In this document: one piece after another, positions 18,089-26,896 of the stretch | Position numbering within the stretch: the first letter of the stretch is position 1 | How the letters are laid out: each line of letters begins with the position of its first letter | From: an uncultured Paraprevotella sp. | Lineage (GTDB): Bacteria > Bacteroidota > Bacteroidia > Bacteroidales > Bacteroidaceae | Reading direction: 5' to 3' | DNA: 64,000 nt | Assembly (NCBI GenBank): GCA_944321525.1 | Contig: CALULQ010000011.1 | Coordinates: 1 to 64,000, forward strand | Position numbers and translations under genes: made by a program | The notes under the pieces: model-generated | Databases searched by the model: none | The model's input: only the letters and a program-made list of their open reading frames with translations | What the model was told of the DNA's origin: nothing

Positions 18089-19165
18089 TTATACGGCCCG
18101 GCGGCTGCATGCGGGAAAGATGCGGACGAGCGCATTCCCGTCCAGCGGTTCCACCTCCATCCGCCCGCGGGGCCATGCCGGCGCCGGCACACCATTGCCC
18201 AACGACACAGGCGACTGCTCCACCCTCACCTCGTCCCAAAGGTCGGCCGCGAGGAAGCTCTCCAGCAACTGGCGCCCGCCCTCCACCAGCAGCGACTGCA
18301 CGGACAGCCCATACAAGTCGTCCAGCAACTGGGGCAGGATGTCGCGCCCGAAATCCAAGCGCACGCAAACGACACCCGGCCGGCCCTCGTAGACCGCACG
18401 GGGTACAGAAGCGTCGACATAGGCACGCGTTTGCTGGGTGCCGTCGAACAGCCGCAGGCCGGAAGGCAAATTCCCTTCGCGGTCCACCACCAGCCGCAAG
18501 GGCTGGCGTCCCGCCCACAACCTGACCGACAGCGCGGGATTGTCGGCCAAGGCCGTCTGCCGCCCCACCAGGATGGCCTGATGGGCCGCACGGACACGGT
18601 GCATGCACATCTGGCTGAAAGGCGTGGAAAACACGTAAGCCTTCTCGCAGGCATAATCGGCGCGCAAGGTGTCGATGAAGCCGTCGGCCGACTGCGCCCA
18701 TTTCAAGGTGATGAAAGGACGGCGCAAGGTGTGGAACGTGATGAAGCGGCGGTTCAATGCCCGGCATTCCTCCTCGAGCACCCCCACCTTCACCTCCACG
18801 CCGGCGTCGCGCAACTTCGCGATGCCGCGCCCGGCCACCCGGGCAAAGGGATCCATGCAGCCCACCACGACGCGGGGGATGCCCCGCTCCACGATCATGT
18901 CGGCACAAGGCGGCGTGCGCCCGTAGTGCGAACAAGGTTCCAGACTGACGTAGAGCGTGCTGTCGGCCAGCCACTCGGGATGTTCCACCGACCGCACGGC
19001 ATTCACCTCGGCATGCGGCCCTCCGCAACGCACATGATAACCCTCGCCGATGATGCGCCCCCGGCGCACGATGACGGCCCCCACCATGGGATTGGGCGCC
19101 GCACCATAGAAACCATTGCGCGCCAACTGAATGCAACGCGCCATATATTTTTCATCTGCTGTCAT
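18089..19165 (-). CDS. ribD: Bifunctional riboflavin deaminase/reductase
   Basis: A protein of about 358 residues carrying out two consecutive steps of riboflavin synthesis. The N-terminal cytidine-deaminase-like domain shows GAAPNPMVGAVIV, the zinc ligand and acid in GGPHAEVNA, and the Cys pair in LEPCSHYGRTPPC. The C-terminal reductase has GRQTALADNP and LLVEGGRQLLESF. The start could be ATG 19177, 19165 or 19144; 19165 leaves a short N-terminus like that of relatives. It is transcribed divergently from prmC. Confidence 0.95.
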   Translation of the reverse strand: MTADEKYMARCIQLARNGFYGAAPNPMVGAVIVRRGRIIGEGYHVRCGGPHAEVNAVRSVEHPEWLADSTLYVSLEPCSHYGRTPPCADMIVERGIPRVVVGCMDPFARVAGRGIAKLRDAGVEVKVGVLEEECRALNRRFITFHTLRRPFITLKWAQSADGFIDTLRADYACEKAYVFSTPFSQMCMHRVRAAHQAILVGRQTALADNPALSVRLWAGRQPLRLVVDREGNLPSGLRLFDGTQQTRAYVDASVPRAVYEGRPGVVCVRLDFGRDILPQLLDDLYGLSVQSLLVEGGRQLLESFLAADLWDEVRVEQSPVSLGNGVPAPAWPRGRMEVEPLDGNALVRIFPACSRRAV

Positions 19166-19187
19166 ATTCCCATCCAAATAAAATCAC

Positions 19188-19195
19188 TACTTTTG
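19188..19195 (+). promoter_or_regulatory. -7 element upstream of prmC
   Basis: TACTTTTG matches TAnnTTTG and lies 21 bases before the GTG start of prmC, so the leader would be very short. No clear -33 box. Confidence 0.5.
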
Positions 19196-19216
19196 TCCGA
19201 CAAAAAATCTTCTTTA

Positions 19217-20068
19217 GTGGATACGTCTTTCAAATCCATCCTCGCCCGGCTCGCGGCGGACTACCCGGAGCGGGAAGCCCGCGCCTTGGCCCGCCATGTC
19301 CTGGAGGTGCGCTTTGGCGTCACGCAAACGGACATTTGCCTGGGACGGGAAAGGAATTTTTCAATAGAAGAACGGCAAGAACTTGAAAATATTGTGAACC
19401 GGCTGTTGCGAAGAGAGCCCCTCCAATACGTCCTCGGGCAGGCCGACTTCTGCGGCCGCACCTTCGCCGTGGCGCCCGGCGTCCTGGTGCCAAGGCCTGA
19501 AACGGAAGAACTCGTCGGATGGATCGTCGGCGAAGAAGGGCGCACGGAGCGCCCTGCAAGCTCCTTGGACATCGGTACCGGCAGCGGCTGCATCGCCGTC
19601 ACGCTGGCACTCGAGCTGCCGCAAGTCCGGGTCGCGGCCCTCGACATCAGCGCGGAAGCCCTCACCATCGCACGGTGGAACGCCGCCACGCTGCATGCCC
19701 GCGTAGACTTCCGCCAAGCCGACATCCTGTCCATGGCAGCGGAAGACGGCCCCGAAACGGAATGGGACTTCATTGCCAGCAACCCGCCCTACATCTGCGA
19801 ACGGGAACGTGAGGACATGGACGACAACGTGCGGCTTCACGAACCGGAACTGGCGCTCTTCGTGCCGGACAGCGACCCGTTGCTTTTCTACCGTGCCATC
19901 GGACAGTATGCCCTCCGGACACTGAAGGCCGGCGGACGGCTCTACGTGGAAATCAACCGGGCCTACGGACGGGAAACCGCACGGCTGTTCCGGGAACTGG
20001 GACTGCGCGACATCGAACTGAGGAAAGACATCTACGGCAACGACAGAATGATACGATGCAAAAAATGA
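19217..20068 (+). CDS. prmC: Release factor glutamine methyltransferase
   Basis: A 283-residue enzyme that methylates the GGQ glutamine of release factors. It has an N-terminal helical domain (ARLAADYPEREARALARHVLE), the SAM-binding strand DIGTGSGCIAVTLAL and the NPPY motif in ASNPPYICERE. No ATG is available at the expected position. A GTG at 19217 (VDTSFKSIL) fits family length and lies just downstream of the promoter; the frame open further upstream is antisense to ribD. The 3' end overlaps recX. Confidence 0.93.
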   Translation: MDTSFKSILARLAADYPEREARALARHVLEVRFGVTQTDICLGRERNFSIEERQELENIVNRLLRREPLQYVLGQADFCGRTFAVAPGVLVPRPETEELVGWIVGEEGRTERPASSLDIGTGSGCIAVTLALELPQVRVAALDISAEALTIARWNAATLHARVDFRQADILSMAAEDGPETEWDFIASNPPYICEREREDMDDNVRLHEPELALFVPDSDPLLFYRAIGQYALRTLKAGGRLYVEINRAYGRETARLFRELGLRDIELRKDIYGNDRMIRCKK

Positions 20069-20538
20069 AAGAACTGACCGCACAAGAGGCTTTCAACAAA
20101 GCCGCAGCCTGCTGCTCACGGGCGGAATGCTGCACCGCCGACATCAGCAAGAAACTGGAACGATGGGGACTGGACGCCGATGCCCGCGAAGAAGTCATAG
20201 GGCGACTCGTCGGCGAACGGTTCATCGACGAACGGAGATACTGCCACAGCTTCGTGCGCGACAAATTCCGCTACAACCAATGGGGACGGACGAAAATCGC
20301 GCAAGCCCTGCGACTCAAAGGCGTGCCCGAAGACTGCGCCCGCGAGGCCCTGGAAGAAATAGAAGAAGAAGAATACCGGGCCACCCTCGGCAAGCTCTTG
20401 CAGGCCAAATCGCGAGGCCTGAAGGCTGCCTCCGACTACGAGCGCCGGGGCAAGCTCATCCGCTTCGCCCTGGGACGGGGCTTCGAAATGGAAACCATCA
20501 AGCACTGCCTGCATGCCGACGACGAAGATTTTGCATGA
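20056..20538 (+). CDS. recX: RecX-family regulatory protein
   Basis: A 160-residue protein with three-helix repeats characteristic of RecX (RAECCTADISKKLERWG, RLVGERFIDERRYCHSFVRDKF, WGRTKIAQALRLKGV). RecX binds and limits RecA filaments. It overlaps the prmC end by 13 bases; the start may be ATG 20056 or 20065. Overlap with the next gene as well suggests one transcript. Confidence 0.93.
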   Translation: MQKMKELTAQEAFNKAAACCSRAECCTADISKKLERWGLDADAREEVIGRLVGERFIDERRYCHSFVRDKFRYNQWGRTKIAQALRLKGVPEDCAREALEEIEEEEYRATLGKLLQAKSRGLKAASDYERRGKLIRFALGRGFEMETIKHCLHADDEDFA

Positions 20539-21235
20539 CCTTTCCCTCTTCGGGCGCAGCTTGCTGGACTTCGTATTCCCGCGCTATTGCGTCTGTTGCG
20601 GCAGCCGCCTCGCGCTCCTGGAGGAAACGCTCTGCACCCGTTGCCTCGAAGGCTTGCCGCGCGTGCGCTTCTTCTCGTGGGAAGACAACGACATCGCCCG
20701 CATCTTCTGGGGGCTGGTCGACGTGCAGAGGGCCGCGTCGTTCTTCCACTACACCCGCCACTCGCCCTACAGCCGCATCCTTTTCGCCTTGAAATACCAC
20801 AACCGCCCGGAAGTGGGGAAAGCCATGGGCCGCATGATGGGCGAAGCCCTCAAGCGCAAGGGCTTTTTCGAAGGCGTGGACCTCATCGTCCCCGTCCCCC
20901 TCTCGCGGAAAAAGGAACGCCAAAGGGGCTACAACCAAAGTGCCTGGATAGCAAGGGGCATAGCCGAGGCCACCGGACTGCCCGTCGACACGCAGAGCGT
21001 GGTGCGCACCGTTTCCAACCCTAGCCAGACCAGCCTGGACGAACACCAACGGCAGGAAAACGTAAGGAACATTTTCGGCGTGGCCCACCCCGAAAGGCTG
21101 GAGGGCCGGCACATCCTGTTGGTAGACGACGTCATCACCACCGGAGCCACCATGAAATCGTGCGCGGAGACCATCGCCCACGCCTGCCACGTGCGTTTCA
21201 GCGTGCTCAGTCTTGCCTGGGCCGGGGCGTCGTAA
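20513..21235 (+). CDS. ComF-family phosphoribosyltransferase-like protein
   Basis: A 240-residue protein with an N-terminal zinc-ribbon-like pair of Cys motifs (CVCC at about 25, LCTRC at about 39) and a type I phosphoribosyltransferase domain with ILLVDDVITTGATM near residue 203. This is the ComF/GntX layout, linked to DNA uptake in competent bacteria but of uncertain role in Bacteroidetes. The start overlaps recX by 26 bases. It is the last core gene before the accessory region. Confidence 0.88.
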   Translation: MPTTKILHDLSLFGRSLLDFVFPRYCVCCGSRLALLEETLCTRCLEGLPRVRFFSWEDNDIARIFWGLVDVQRAASFFHYTRHSPYSRILFALKYHNRPEVGKAMGRMMGEALKRKGFFEGVDLIVPVPLSRKKERQRGYNQSAWIARGIAEATGLPVDTQSVVRTVSNPSQTSLDEHQRQENVRNIFGVAHPERLEGRHILLVDDVITTGATMKSCAETIAHACHVRFSVLSLAWAGAS

Positions 21236-21337
21236 GGATTTCGCAAGGAAGTTCCCCTTTAGGCCTCGAACCGCATTTCATCTCCGAAACATACGCATCT
21301 GTTTTTACAATCCGCCAGGATAAAGCCAACCGCCCCG

Positions 21338-22282
21338 CTAAAGATTCCCCTCCCGGAGCCACAGCTTCAGCAGCGGATCGGCTATCGTATACCGCCCTCC
21401 TCGCACGACCTTCGCCTCCTTGCCCACCAACCCCTTGTCGGCCATCAGCTTCAGATAGGGCGACAACCGCCCATTGTCATCTCCGGTCATTTCACGAATG
21501 TCCTGCAATGTGCCGCCATCTTCCATTTGCGCCAACGCGGAAAGGATCTTCTGGACTTGCCCCACACATTCATCATATCTGGCCTGGCAATACGGCGAAA
21601 TCCAATCTCTCAAGAGTGCGACATCTGTCCGGGAATCATTTGAAACCGAAAGAATCCCCATGACGACCAACAAGGAGCGCGGCGTTCGGGGCAGACAAGA
21701 CAGCAATTTCTCCAAACGCCCCATATCCGTGCCTTGCGCCACGACCGCCTGCACGTCGGACATCTCAAGTGGCCTTATGTAGGAAATTTTAAACCCATCA
21801 AAGAACGCCGCATTATAATCCGTAAACGCCGGCAACACCTTGTCTGATGTCGCCATTATGACAGGCGCCCCGGGCCTATTCAGCTTGCCCCGCAAACTGA
21901 AATGCTCACTGCCCTCTGTCCTGTTGAAATAGTATTGCATATTGTCGACCAACAAGACCACCCTGCATGAGTGCTCCTTTTGCCAAGACAAAATGTCCTC
22001 AAAGGCTGCCGAGCCGCCATGGATTTGCAGGCAAGAAGCACAATATCGCCAAATATCATCGGTCGAAAAAAGCATCTTGCCTTCGATCGACACAGGCCTC
22101 AGCGACGCCCCCAACCGTTCTTCAATCATGACAGAAAGCTTCCTCAGCAGAAATGTTTTGCCACTGCCGCTTCCGCCGACAATCAGATGTGGTTGTGCGG
22201 GTTTGCCCATATCCTCCCTTTTCAGATAATCAAAGAAAGAAGCTATCAATCCGTCGTTAATGGTAAGGAAATTTATATTCAT
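21338..22282 (-). CDS. AAA ATPase with C-terminal winged-helix domain
   Basis: A 314-residue protein with Walker A VGGSGSGKTFLLRKL (about 35-49), Walker B VVLLVDNMQYYF, a sensor-like IMATSDKVLP and a helical C-terminal region ending in a winged-helix-like segment (TLQDIREMTGDDNGRLSPYLKLMADKG followed by a basic wing). This is the archaeal-ATPase/STAND-like arrangement. Its start overlaps the upstream ATPase stop by 4 bases, so both are co-expressed. Function is unknown. The base composition is close to the flanks, unlike the capsule genes on the other side. Confidence 0.7.
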   Translation of the reverse strand: MNINFLTINDGLIASFFDYLKREDMGKPAQPHLIVGGSGSGKTFLLRKLSVMIEERLGASLRPVSIEGKMLFSTDDIWRYCASCLQIHGGSAAFEDILSWQKEHSCRVVLLVDNMQYYFNRTEGSEHFSLRGKLNRPGAPVIMATSDKVLPAFTDYNAAFFDGFKISYIRPLEMSDVQAVVAQGTDMGRLEKLLSCLPRTPRSLLVVMGILSVSNDSRTDVALLRDWISPYCQARYDECVGQVQKILSALAQMEDGGTLQDIREMTGDDNGRLSPYLKLMADKGLVGKEAKVVRGGRYTIADPLLKLWLREGNL

Positions 22283-23430
22283 AGAACAAACCTATCAAAC
22301 CAATAATCCCGCAGCAACGGAGAACGGAAAGTCCGTAATGCTCCATTTTTCATAATATACCCATCATTTTCCAGCATATCCAACACCTTGCTCAACAACA
22401 AGTCGACCCTTTCAAATCCCTCCGATTCGCGTCCGGTCATCAGTTTGTCCAGCAAAGCTCCTCTCTCCATGCCGGCAGGCTGGGTGGAAAGTGACTTCAA
22501 TATCTGACGGGCCGGCGACTCGTATTCCTGATATTCCGCAAGACGCTCCGACCATGTCCCCAGGTAACTCTCTGAACACAAATCCCGATAGGCCAAATCC
22601 ACACTGCCACGAGTCAATGTCCCATCATAGTTCTCAACCAATTTAGAGAATATGATTTGAATGAAATAAGGTATGTTCCAAGATAGTTTATCCAATGCAT
22701 ACTCAATGATGTCATCATCCATGGTTATTCCTTCGGACTTACCCAATTCCAAAAGCAGACCGTACGCCTCTCTACGGTCAAGTTCATCAAGATTGAATTC
22801 CGTCAAGTCATTGACCGTATAACCTAAGTTCCTAGACGAGGTGAAATTCCGCAATCCCACGGAACCACAAAACAGCCAGCGTATTTTCGTTCCTCCCACT
22901 TGCCTCAGACTTCTCAGCCAATTAAGAATATAGGCAACTTTTTTCGCCCCATCCTCACTCTTATTAAGAAGCCCTAAAAAAAGCGTCAGTTCATCAACAA
23001 CGATAAAAGAATCTTCATCATGCCGAAACAACCTCTTTAAGCCTTGATACAAATCCTCCTGTTCTCCACTTTTACCTATACCAAATTCAACCGGGCCAAC
23101 AGACACCTTATCTATTTTGTCCAAAACCGATGTCAGCCTCTTGGAAACCTGCTCCCAGATTCCATTCTTGCGAAAAGCATCAATTACCAAACGAAGAAAG
23201 CCATCTTCCGTAATGGTCTCCTCAAGGTCAATATAAACACATTTCCAACCCTTCCTCCGCTTCTCTTCTATCAGTTTTTTAGCCAATGACGATTTTCCAA
23301 TACGCCGAGGAGCTGACAGCAATAATGAGTGTCCGTTGTCAAGCAGGCGATTCGCTAGACGGATTTCCTTTTCCCGTCCAAAAAAGTCATCCCCCTCCAC
23401 GGGAGGACCTATTTTATTCGAAATACACAT
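22279..23430 (-). CDS. AAA ATPase of the archaeal-ATPase type
   Basis: A 383-residue protein starting at ATG 23430; the in-frame extension upstream lies over the promoter. The N-terminus GPPVEGDDFFGREKEI is typical of this family, which recruits itself to target loci. Walker A is SAPRRIGKSSL, Walker B is SFIVVDELTLF, and a C-terminal winged-helix follows (RGALLDKLM to DMLENDGYIMKNG). It is the first gene of a two-ATPase operon that diverges from the capsule locus. Similar paired ATPases occur in mobile and defence contexts, but no specific system is recognised. Confidence 0.72.
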   Translation of the reverse strand: MCISNKIGPPVEGDDFFGREKEIRLANRLLDNGHSLLLSAPRRIGKSSLAKKLIEEKRRKGWKCVYIDLEETITEDGFLRLVIDAFRKNGIWEQVSKRLTSVLDKIDKVSVGPVEFGIGKSGEQEDLYQGLKRLFRHDEDSFIVVDELTLFLGLLNKSEDGAKKVAYILNWLRSLRQVGGTKIRWLFCGSVGLRNFTSSRNLGYTVNDLTEFNLDELDRREAYGLLLELGKSEGITMDDDIIEYALDKLSWNIPYFIQIIFSKLVENYDGTLTRGSVDLAYRDLCSESYLGTWSERLAEYQEYESPARQILKSLSTQPAGMERGALLDKLMTGRESEGFERVDLLLSKVLDMLENDGYIMKNGALRTFRSPLLRDYWFDRFVL

Positions 23431-23470
23431 ATATTTATTATTATAAGACCAAATTGCAAGATTGCATCTA

Positions 23471-23478
23471 CAAAGATA
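23471..23478 (-). promoter_or_regulatory. -7 element of the ATPase operon
   Basis: TATCTTTG on the minus strand (complement CAAAGATA) lies 41 bases ahead of the ATPase start. Just upstream are AT-rich inverted repeats (TATAGAAAA/TTTTCTATA, 23491-23510) that could be an operator. Confidence 0.6.
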
Positions 23479-23716
23479 CACATTATGCCTTATAGAAAAC
23501 TTTTTCTATAGAACTTTTTTTCTATAAAAACATTTTTCTACAACTGGCAGCCCCCTGCCACGCTCCCGACATACGCACTGTAAAGAACGGCCTGCCACGC
23601 AAAGCCAAAAGGGACTCTCGCGCCAAACGCGCTCCCAACAGCAACAACGATTTCACGCTCGAAATACCTCACGCTGAAATCCTTATAAAAAACAAAACCT
23701 TGGGTTTAAAAGAACG

Positions 23717-23732
23717 TCTCTTACCAAGAGAG
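23717..23732 (+). repeat. Left inverted repeat of the invertible promoter
   Basis: TCTCTTACCAAGAGAG, itself a hairpin (TCTCTT, ACC, AAGAGA). Confidence 0.8.
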
Positions 23733-23905
23733 ATTCTTCCTGCGGACAAAGTTACGGAATTTCCTTAAATACCAAGCACTTTTCCGCATTTTATTTGTGA
23801 TAGTTTAAGCATTTTGTTTACCGATGTTTTCCAAATGAGTGATGCCGGCGTTCGGGGAATGCTCCTTATTAGTCTATTATCCAAATGTTTACAATTCCCG
23901 CGATG

Positions 23906-23921
23906 CTCTCTTGGTAAGAGA
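23906..23921 (-). repeat. Right inverted repeat of the invertible promoter
   Basis: CTCTCTTGGTAAGAGA, the exact complement of the left repeat, 173 bases away. Confidence 0.8.
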
Positions 23922-23960
23922 GCGTCTTTTCAGCATTCAAATCCAAGGTCCAAAAACCGG

Positions 23961-24620
23961 ATGGAAGCAACGCTTAACGACATCACGAAGCCACAAAACA
24001 GTGAGCCGGCTGCACAAGTCGGCAGCGCCGTAGGCCTATCCGGACCGAACCAAGCACCCAAACACTGGTACATCGCCATCGTCGGCAACAACACCGAAAA
24101 AGTGTGCTGCGAACGGATGAGGAAACTCTTCGAAGAATGGAGGCGGGAGGGGAAAAACTGCGAGGCATACGTCCCCATCCAAAAGGAAATGCGCGCATGG
24201 CGCAACGGCCGCCGCACGGAAGTGGGTCGCATCATCCTCCCCACATTCGTATTCGTGAGATGCACCGAACTTGAACGCCGCAAAGACGTGGCCTATATCC
24301 CCTACGTCCGTCGCTTCTTCGTCAACGCAGCAGGCGCCCCCGTCAACGGGCATCGCCCCATCGCCATCATCCCCGACCGCCAAATGGCCAGCCTGATGCG
24401 CATGGTAGACGGCGCCGATTCGCCCGTCAGCATCAGCTCGCGCCCCTTGCGTCTCGGCGAACGCGTCCGCGTCAACGGCGGGAAACTAGTGGGCCTCGAA
24501 GGCAACGTGTTCCGCGAAGCCGACGGCAGCACCAACCTCGTAGTGAAAATCGACATACTCGGTTGCGCCATGGTGAAAATCGCCCGCGACTTGCTGGAAC
24601 CGCTCGAGGAACCGGCATAA
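23961..24620 (+). CDS. upxY: UpxY-family transcription antiterminator
   Basis: A 219-residue NusG paralogue that lets RNA polymerase read through the long capsule leader. The NGN domain starts at KHWYIAIVGNNTEKVCCERM (about residue 33) and includes EAYVPIQKEMRAWRNGRRTEVGRIILPTFVFV in two adjacent strands; a KOW-like segment (LRLGERVRVNGGKLVGLEGNV) follows. The start at ATG 23961 matches family length; the frame open further upstream crosses the inverted repeat. It is the first gene of the capsule locus. No upxZ partner, often the second gene, was found. Confidence 0.93.
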   Translation: MEATLNDITKPQNSEPAAQVGSAVGLSGPNQAPKHWYIAIVGNNTEKVCCERMRKLFEEWRREGKNCEAYVPIQKEMRAWRNGRRTEVGRIILPTFVFVRCTELERRKDVAYIPYVRRFFVNAAGAPVNGHRPIAIIPDRQMASLMRMVDGADSPVSISSRPLRLGERVRVNGGKLVGLEGNVFREADGSTNLVVKIDILGCAMVKIARDLLEPLEEPA

Positions 24621-25357
24621 CGTCGCCAACCGCCGCCACAGGAGAAACAAGAAAAAATCTGCGACATATATATAAACTTGTACGGATGGCATTCCACTTG
24701 TTATATTGGAAAGCCGTAACCAACTCAACAAACAAATAACCATGCGGCTTTCATAAGCCCGACACTCCCAAAAACCAAAAAGCCACAGACTGTCCGGAGC
24801 TGTCGCCCGCGAACGGGCACCAAGACAACGGCCAGCGGTGAAGCCCCTTCACCACATCAAAGCCTGCGCCAGGCCCTTCACCGGACCACTCTGTCCGACA
24901 AGGCATTCAGCCAGCGGTATGTGAACCCTGCGTGAACCCCGCGAAGATAGAGAGTTCACCAGAACACACTGATACACAAAGAGTATGAACCCTGCGAACC
25001 CTTTTGCATAAAAAGCCGCTGAAGGGAGGAGGAAAGAAGGCCTCCCGCCCCGAATCCTCCAAAACAGCACCACACGAAACATCCCCCAGTCCCCGTCCCC
25101 CCGTTCCGCACACCAGAAGCACGCACTGCGCACAATGACCAACCGCCTTGCGCACAACACGTCGCTCCCGAGCACACAAGAACAAAGGACAGCCCCAACC
25201 AGAAAGGCAAAAATAACATACAAAAACCATTCCGGCAAACCCAGCCCGAACATCCCAACACAACAAACAACAGCCTCCCCCAAGCCGGTAACTTTTATCA
25301 ATGCTACTTTAAACCTTATCAGCCCCCGGGGAGAGCTGTTTTCCCTAAAACCAACCT
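24621..25357 (+). promoter_or_regulatory. Long untranslated leader of the capsule operon, C-rich and G-poor
   Basis: 737 bases between upxY and wzx with no credible gene on either strand. The second half is strongly skewed: my count for 25081-25320 is about 93 C and 33 G on the sense strand, with few stems. Such C-over-G, weakly structured RNA is the type bound by Rho, and a NusG-like antiterminator encoded immediately upstream would be the natural counter. The bases just before wzx include CCCCCGGGGAG. The Rho role is inference. Confidence 0.5.
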
Positions 25358-26896
25358 ATGTCACAAACTTCACAAAACAACAAGCGGATTGCCAAGAACA
25401 CGCTGCTGCTTTATGTGCGGATGCTGTTCATGATGGCGGTAAATCTCTACACCTCGCGAGTGGTGTTGAACGCCTTGGGAGTGGAGGATTTCGGCATCTA
25501 TAATGTAGTAGGAGGAGTCGTGGCCATGTTTTCCGTAATCTCCGGTTCGCTGTCTGCTGCCATAAGCCGGTTCATCACGTATGAGTTGGGCAAAGGCAAC
25601 AATGACAGGCTAAACAAGATATTCTCGGCTTCGGTTACCATACAGTTGCTGCTGTCGCTTATCATAGTGATTCTGGTCGAATCCATTGGAGTGTGGTTCT
25701 TGAATGTGAAAATGAGTATACCAACGGACAGGATGCTGGCCGCCAACTGGGTGTTACAATTTTCCATTGCCACATTCGTCATTAACCTTGTCAGCGTGCC
25801 CTACAACGCCGCCATCATAGCCCACGAACGGATGTCGGCCTTCGCATACATCAGTATATTGGAAGCTTTGGGAAAGTTGGCCATCGCATTCCTCATCGTT
25901 GTGTCCCCTATGGACCGAGTGATATTTTATGCCTTACTGATGTGCTCCGTAGCTGTCATTGTCAGAGCTGTTTATGGCTACTATTGCAAACGACATTTCG
26001 CGGAGTGCACCTATCATTTCCATTGGGATAGGGAGATTCTGAAGAAGATGTTCGGATTCGCCGGGTGGAACTTCATCGGAGCGTCTTCCGCCGTGTTAAG
26101 AGACCAAGGAGGCAACATCATCATCAATCTGTTTGCCGGCCCGGCGGTGAACGCCGCAAGGGGGATTGCCGGGCAAGTGAACAATGCTGTCACCGGATTT
26201 GTGAGCAATTTCATGACAGCCCTGAATCCGCAAATTACCAAGTCATACGCATCCGGAGACCGAGAATACATGATGATCTTGATATATCAAGGAGCGAGGC
26301 TGTCGTTTTACATGCTGCTGCTTTTGTCGCTGCCCATACTCGCAAACACGCACTATATCCTTTCGCTTTGGCTGAAAACCGTTCCCGAACATTCAGTGCT
26401 GTTCGTGCAACTGACTCTGATCTTCGCCATGAGCGAATCCATCTCCAACCCATTGGTAACAGCCATGCTGGCCACGGGAAACATCCGCAATTATCAGATT
26501 GTGGTCGGCGGCCTGCAAATGATGAATCTCCCCGTCTCATACGTATTGCTGCGCATGGGTTACATTCCCGAAACGGTTCTGATTGTAGCGATATGCATAT
26601 CTCAATGCTGCCTTGCCGCAAGGCTCTACATGCTTCGGGGCATGATCGGCCTGTCATCAAAAACTTATCTGAAAAAAGTCTATCTGAATATTGTTGTGGT
26701 GACGGCTGTCGCTGCGGCTATCCCTTTCGCGATATCAACGAACATGAGAGCATCATTTCTCTCGTTCGTCACCGTGTCGGCCATAGCCCTATGCTGTTCC
26801 GCCTTGAGCATCTTTTATGTGGGATGCAACAAGCGGGAACGTGAGTTTGTAATATCCAAGGCCCGAAAGGCCATCCATAAAATCAAAAAAGAATGA
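25358..26896 (+). CDS. wzx: Polysaccharide flippase (Wzx/MATE-like)
   Basis: A 512-residue protein with about 12-14 hydrophobic helices, starting NTLLLYVRMLFMMAVNLYTSRVVL and containing VEDFGIYNVVGGVV and INLFAGPAVNAARGIAGQVN, patterns of Bacteroidetes lipopolysaccharide and capsule flippases. It would flip undecaprenyl-linked repeat units to the periplasm. It overlaps the next gene by 4 bases. Confidence 0.92.
   Translation: MSQTSQNNKRIAKNTLLLYVRMLFMMAVNLYTSRVVLNALGVEDFGIYNVVGGVVAMFSVISGSLSAAISRFITYELGKGNNDRLNKIFSASVTIQLLLSLIIVILVESIGVWFLNVKMSIPTDRMLAANWVLQFSIATFVINLVSVPYNAAIIAHERMSAFAYISILEALGKLAIAFLIVVSPMDRVIFYALLMCSVAVIVRAVYGYYCKRHFAECTYHFHWDREILKKMFGFAGWNFIGASSAVLRDQGGNIIINLFAGPAVNAARGIAGQVNNAVTGFVSNFMTALNPQITKSYASGDREYMMILIYQGARLSFYMLLLLSLPILANTHYILSLWLKTVPEHSVLFVQLTLIFAMSESISNPLVTAMLATGNIRNYQIVVGGLQMMNLPVSYVLLRMGYIPETVLIVAICISQCCLAARLYMLRGMIGLSSKTYLKKVYLNIVVVTAVAAAIPFAISTNMRASFLSFVTVSAIALCCSALSIFYVGCNKREREFVISKARKAIHKIKKE

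Larger units (their letters stand above)
23717..23921 (-). promoter_or_regulatory. Predicted invertible capsule promoter, in the OFF orientation
   Basis: Inverted 16-base repeats (TCTCTTACCAAGAGAG at 23717-23732 and its exact complement at 23906-23921) bound 173 bases. Similarity extends outward (AAAAGAACG on one side, the complement of AAAAGACGC on the other). Inside is one clear promoter, on the minus strand: TTGG (23775-23772), 17 bases, TAACTTTG (23754-23747). It points away from upxY. Inversion would place TAACTTTG at about 23884-23891 on the plus strand, giving a leader of about 60 bases to upxY. Bacteroides capsule loci are known to be switched by inversion of repeat-flanked promoters; assignment here is by structure and place. 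No dedicated invertase gene lies nearby. Confidence 0.8.
23431..23960. other. 530-base intergenic region between the ATPases and upxY
   Basis: Gene-free divergent region. From left to right it holds the ATPase promoter, AT-rich inverted repeats (23491-23530), about 180 bases with nothing recognisable, and the predicted invertible promoter (23717-23921) ending 39 bases before upxY. Confidence 0.7.

Noticed and set aside
18431..19216. Long N-terminal extension of prmC
   Set aside because: It is antisense to ribD and crosses the divergent promoter; the GTG at 19217 fits family length.
21338..23430. Named two-gene ATPase defence system
   Set aside because: Walker and winged-helix motifs are clear, but nothing in the sequence ties the pair to a specific described system.
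24849..25301. 150-residue minus-strand frame in the capsule leader
   Set aside because: It is very rich in Cys, Val, Phe and Gly only because the sense strand is C- and A-rich; no start signal or family match.
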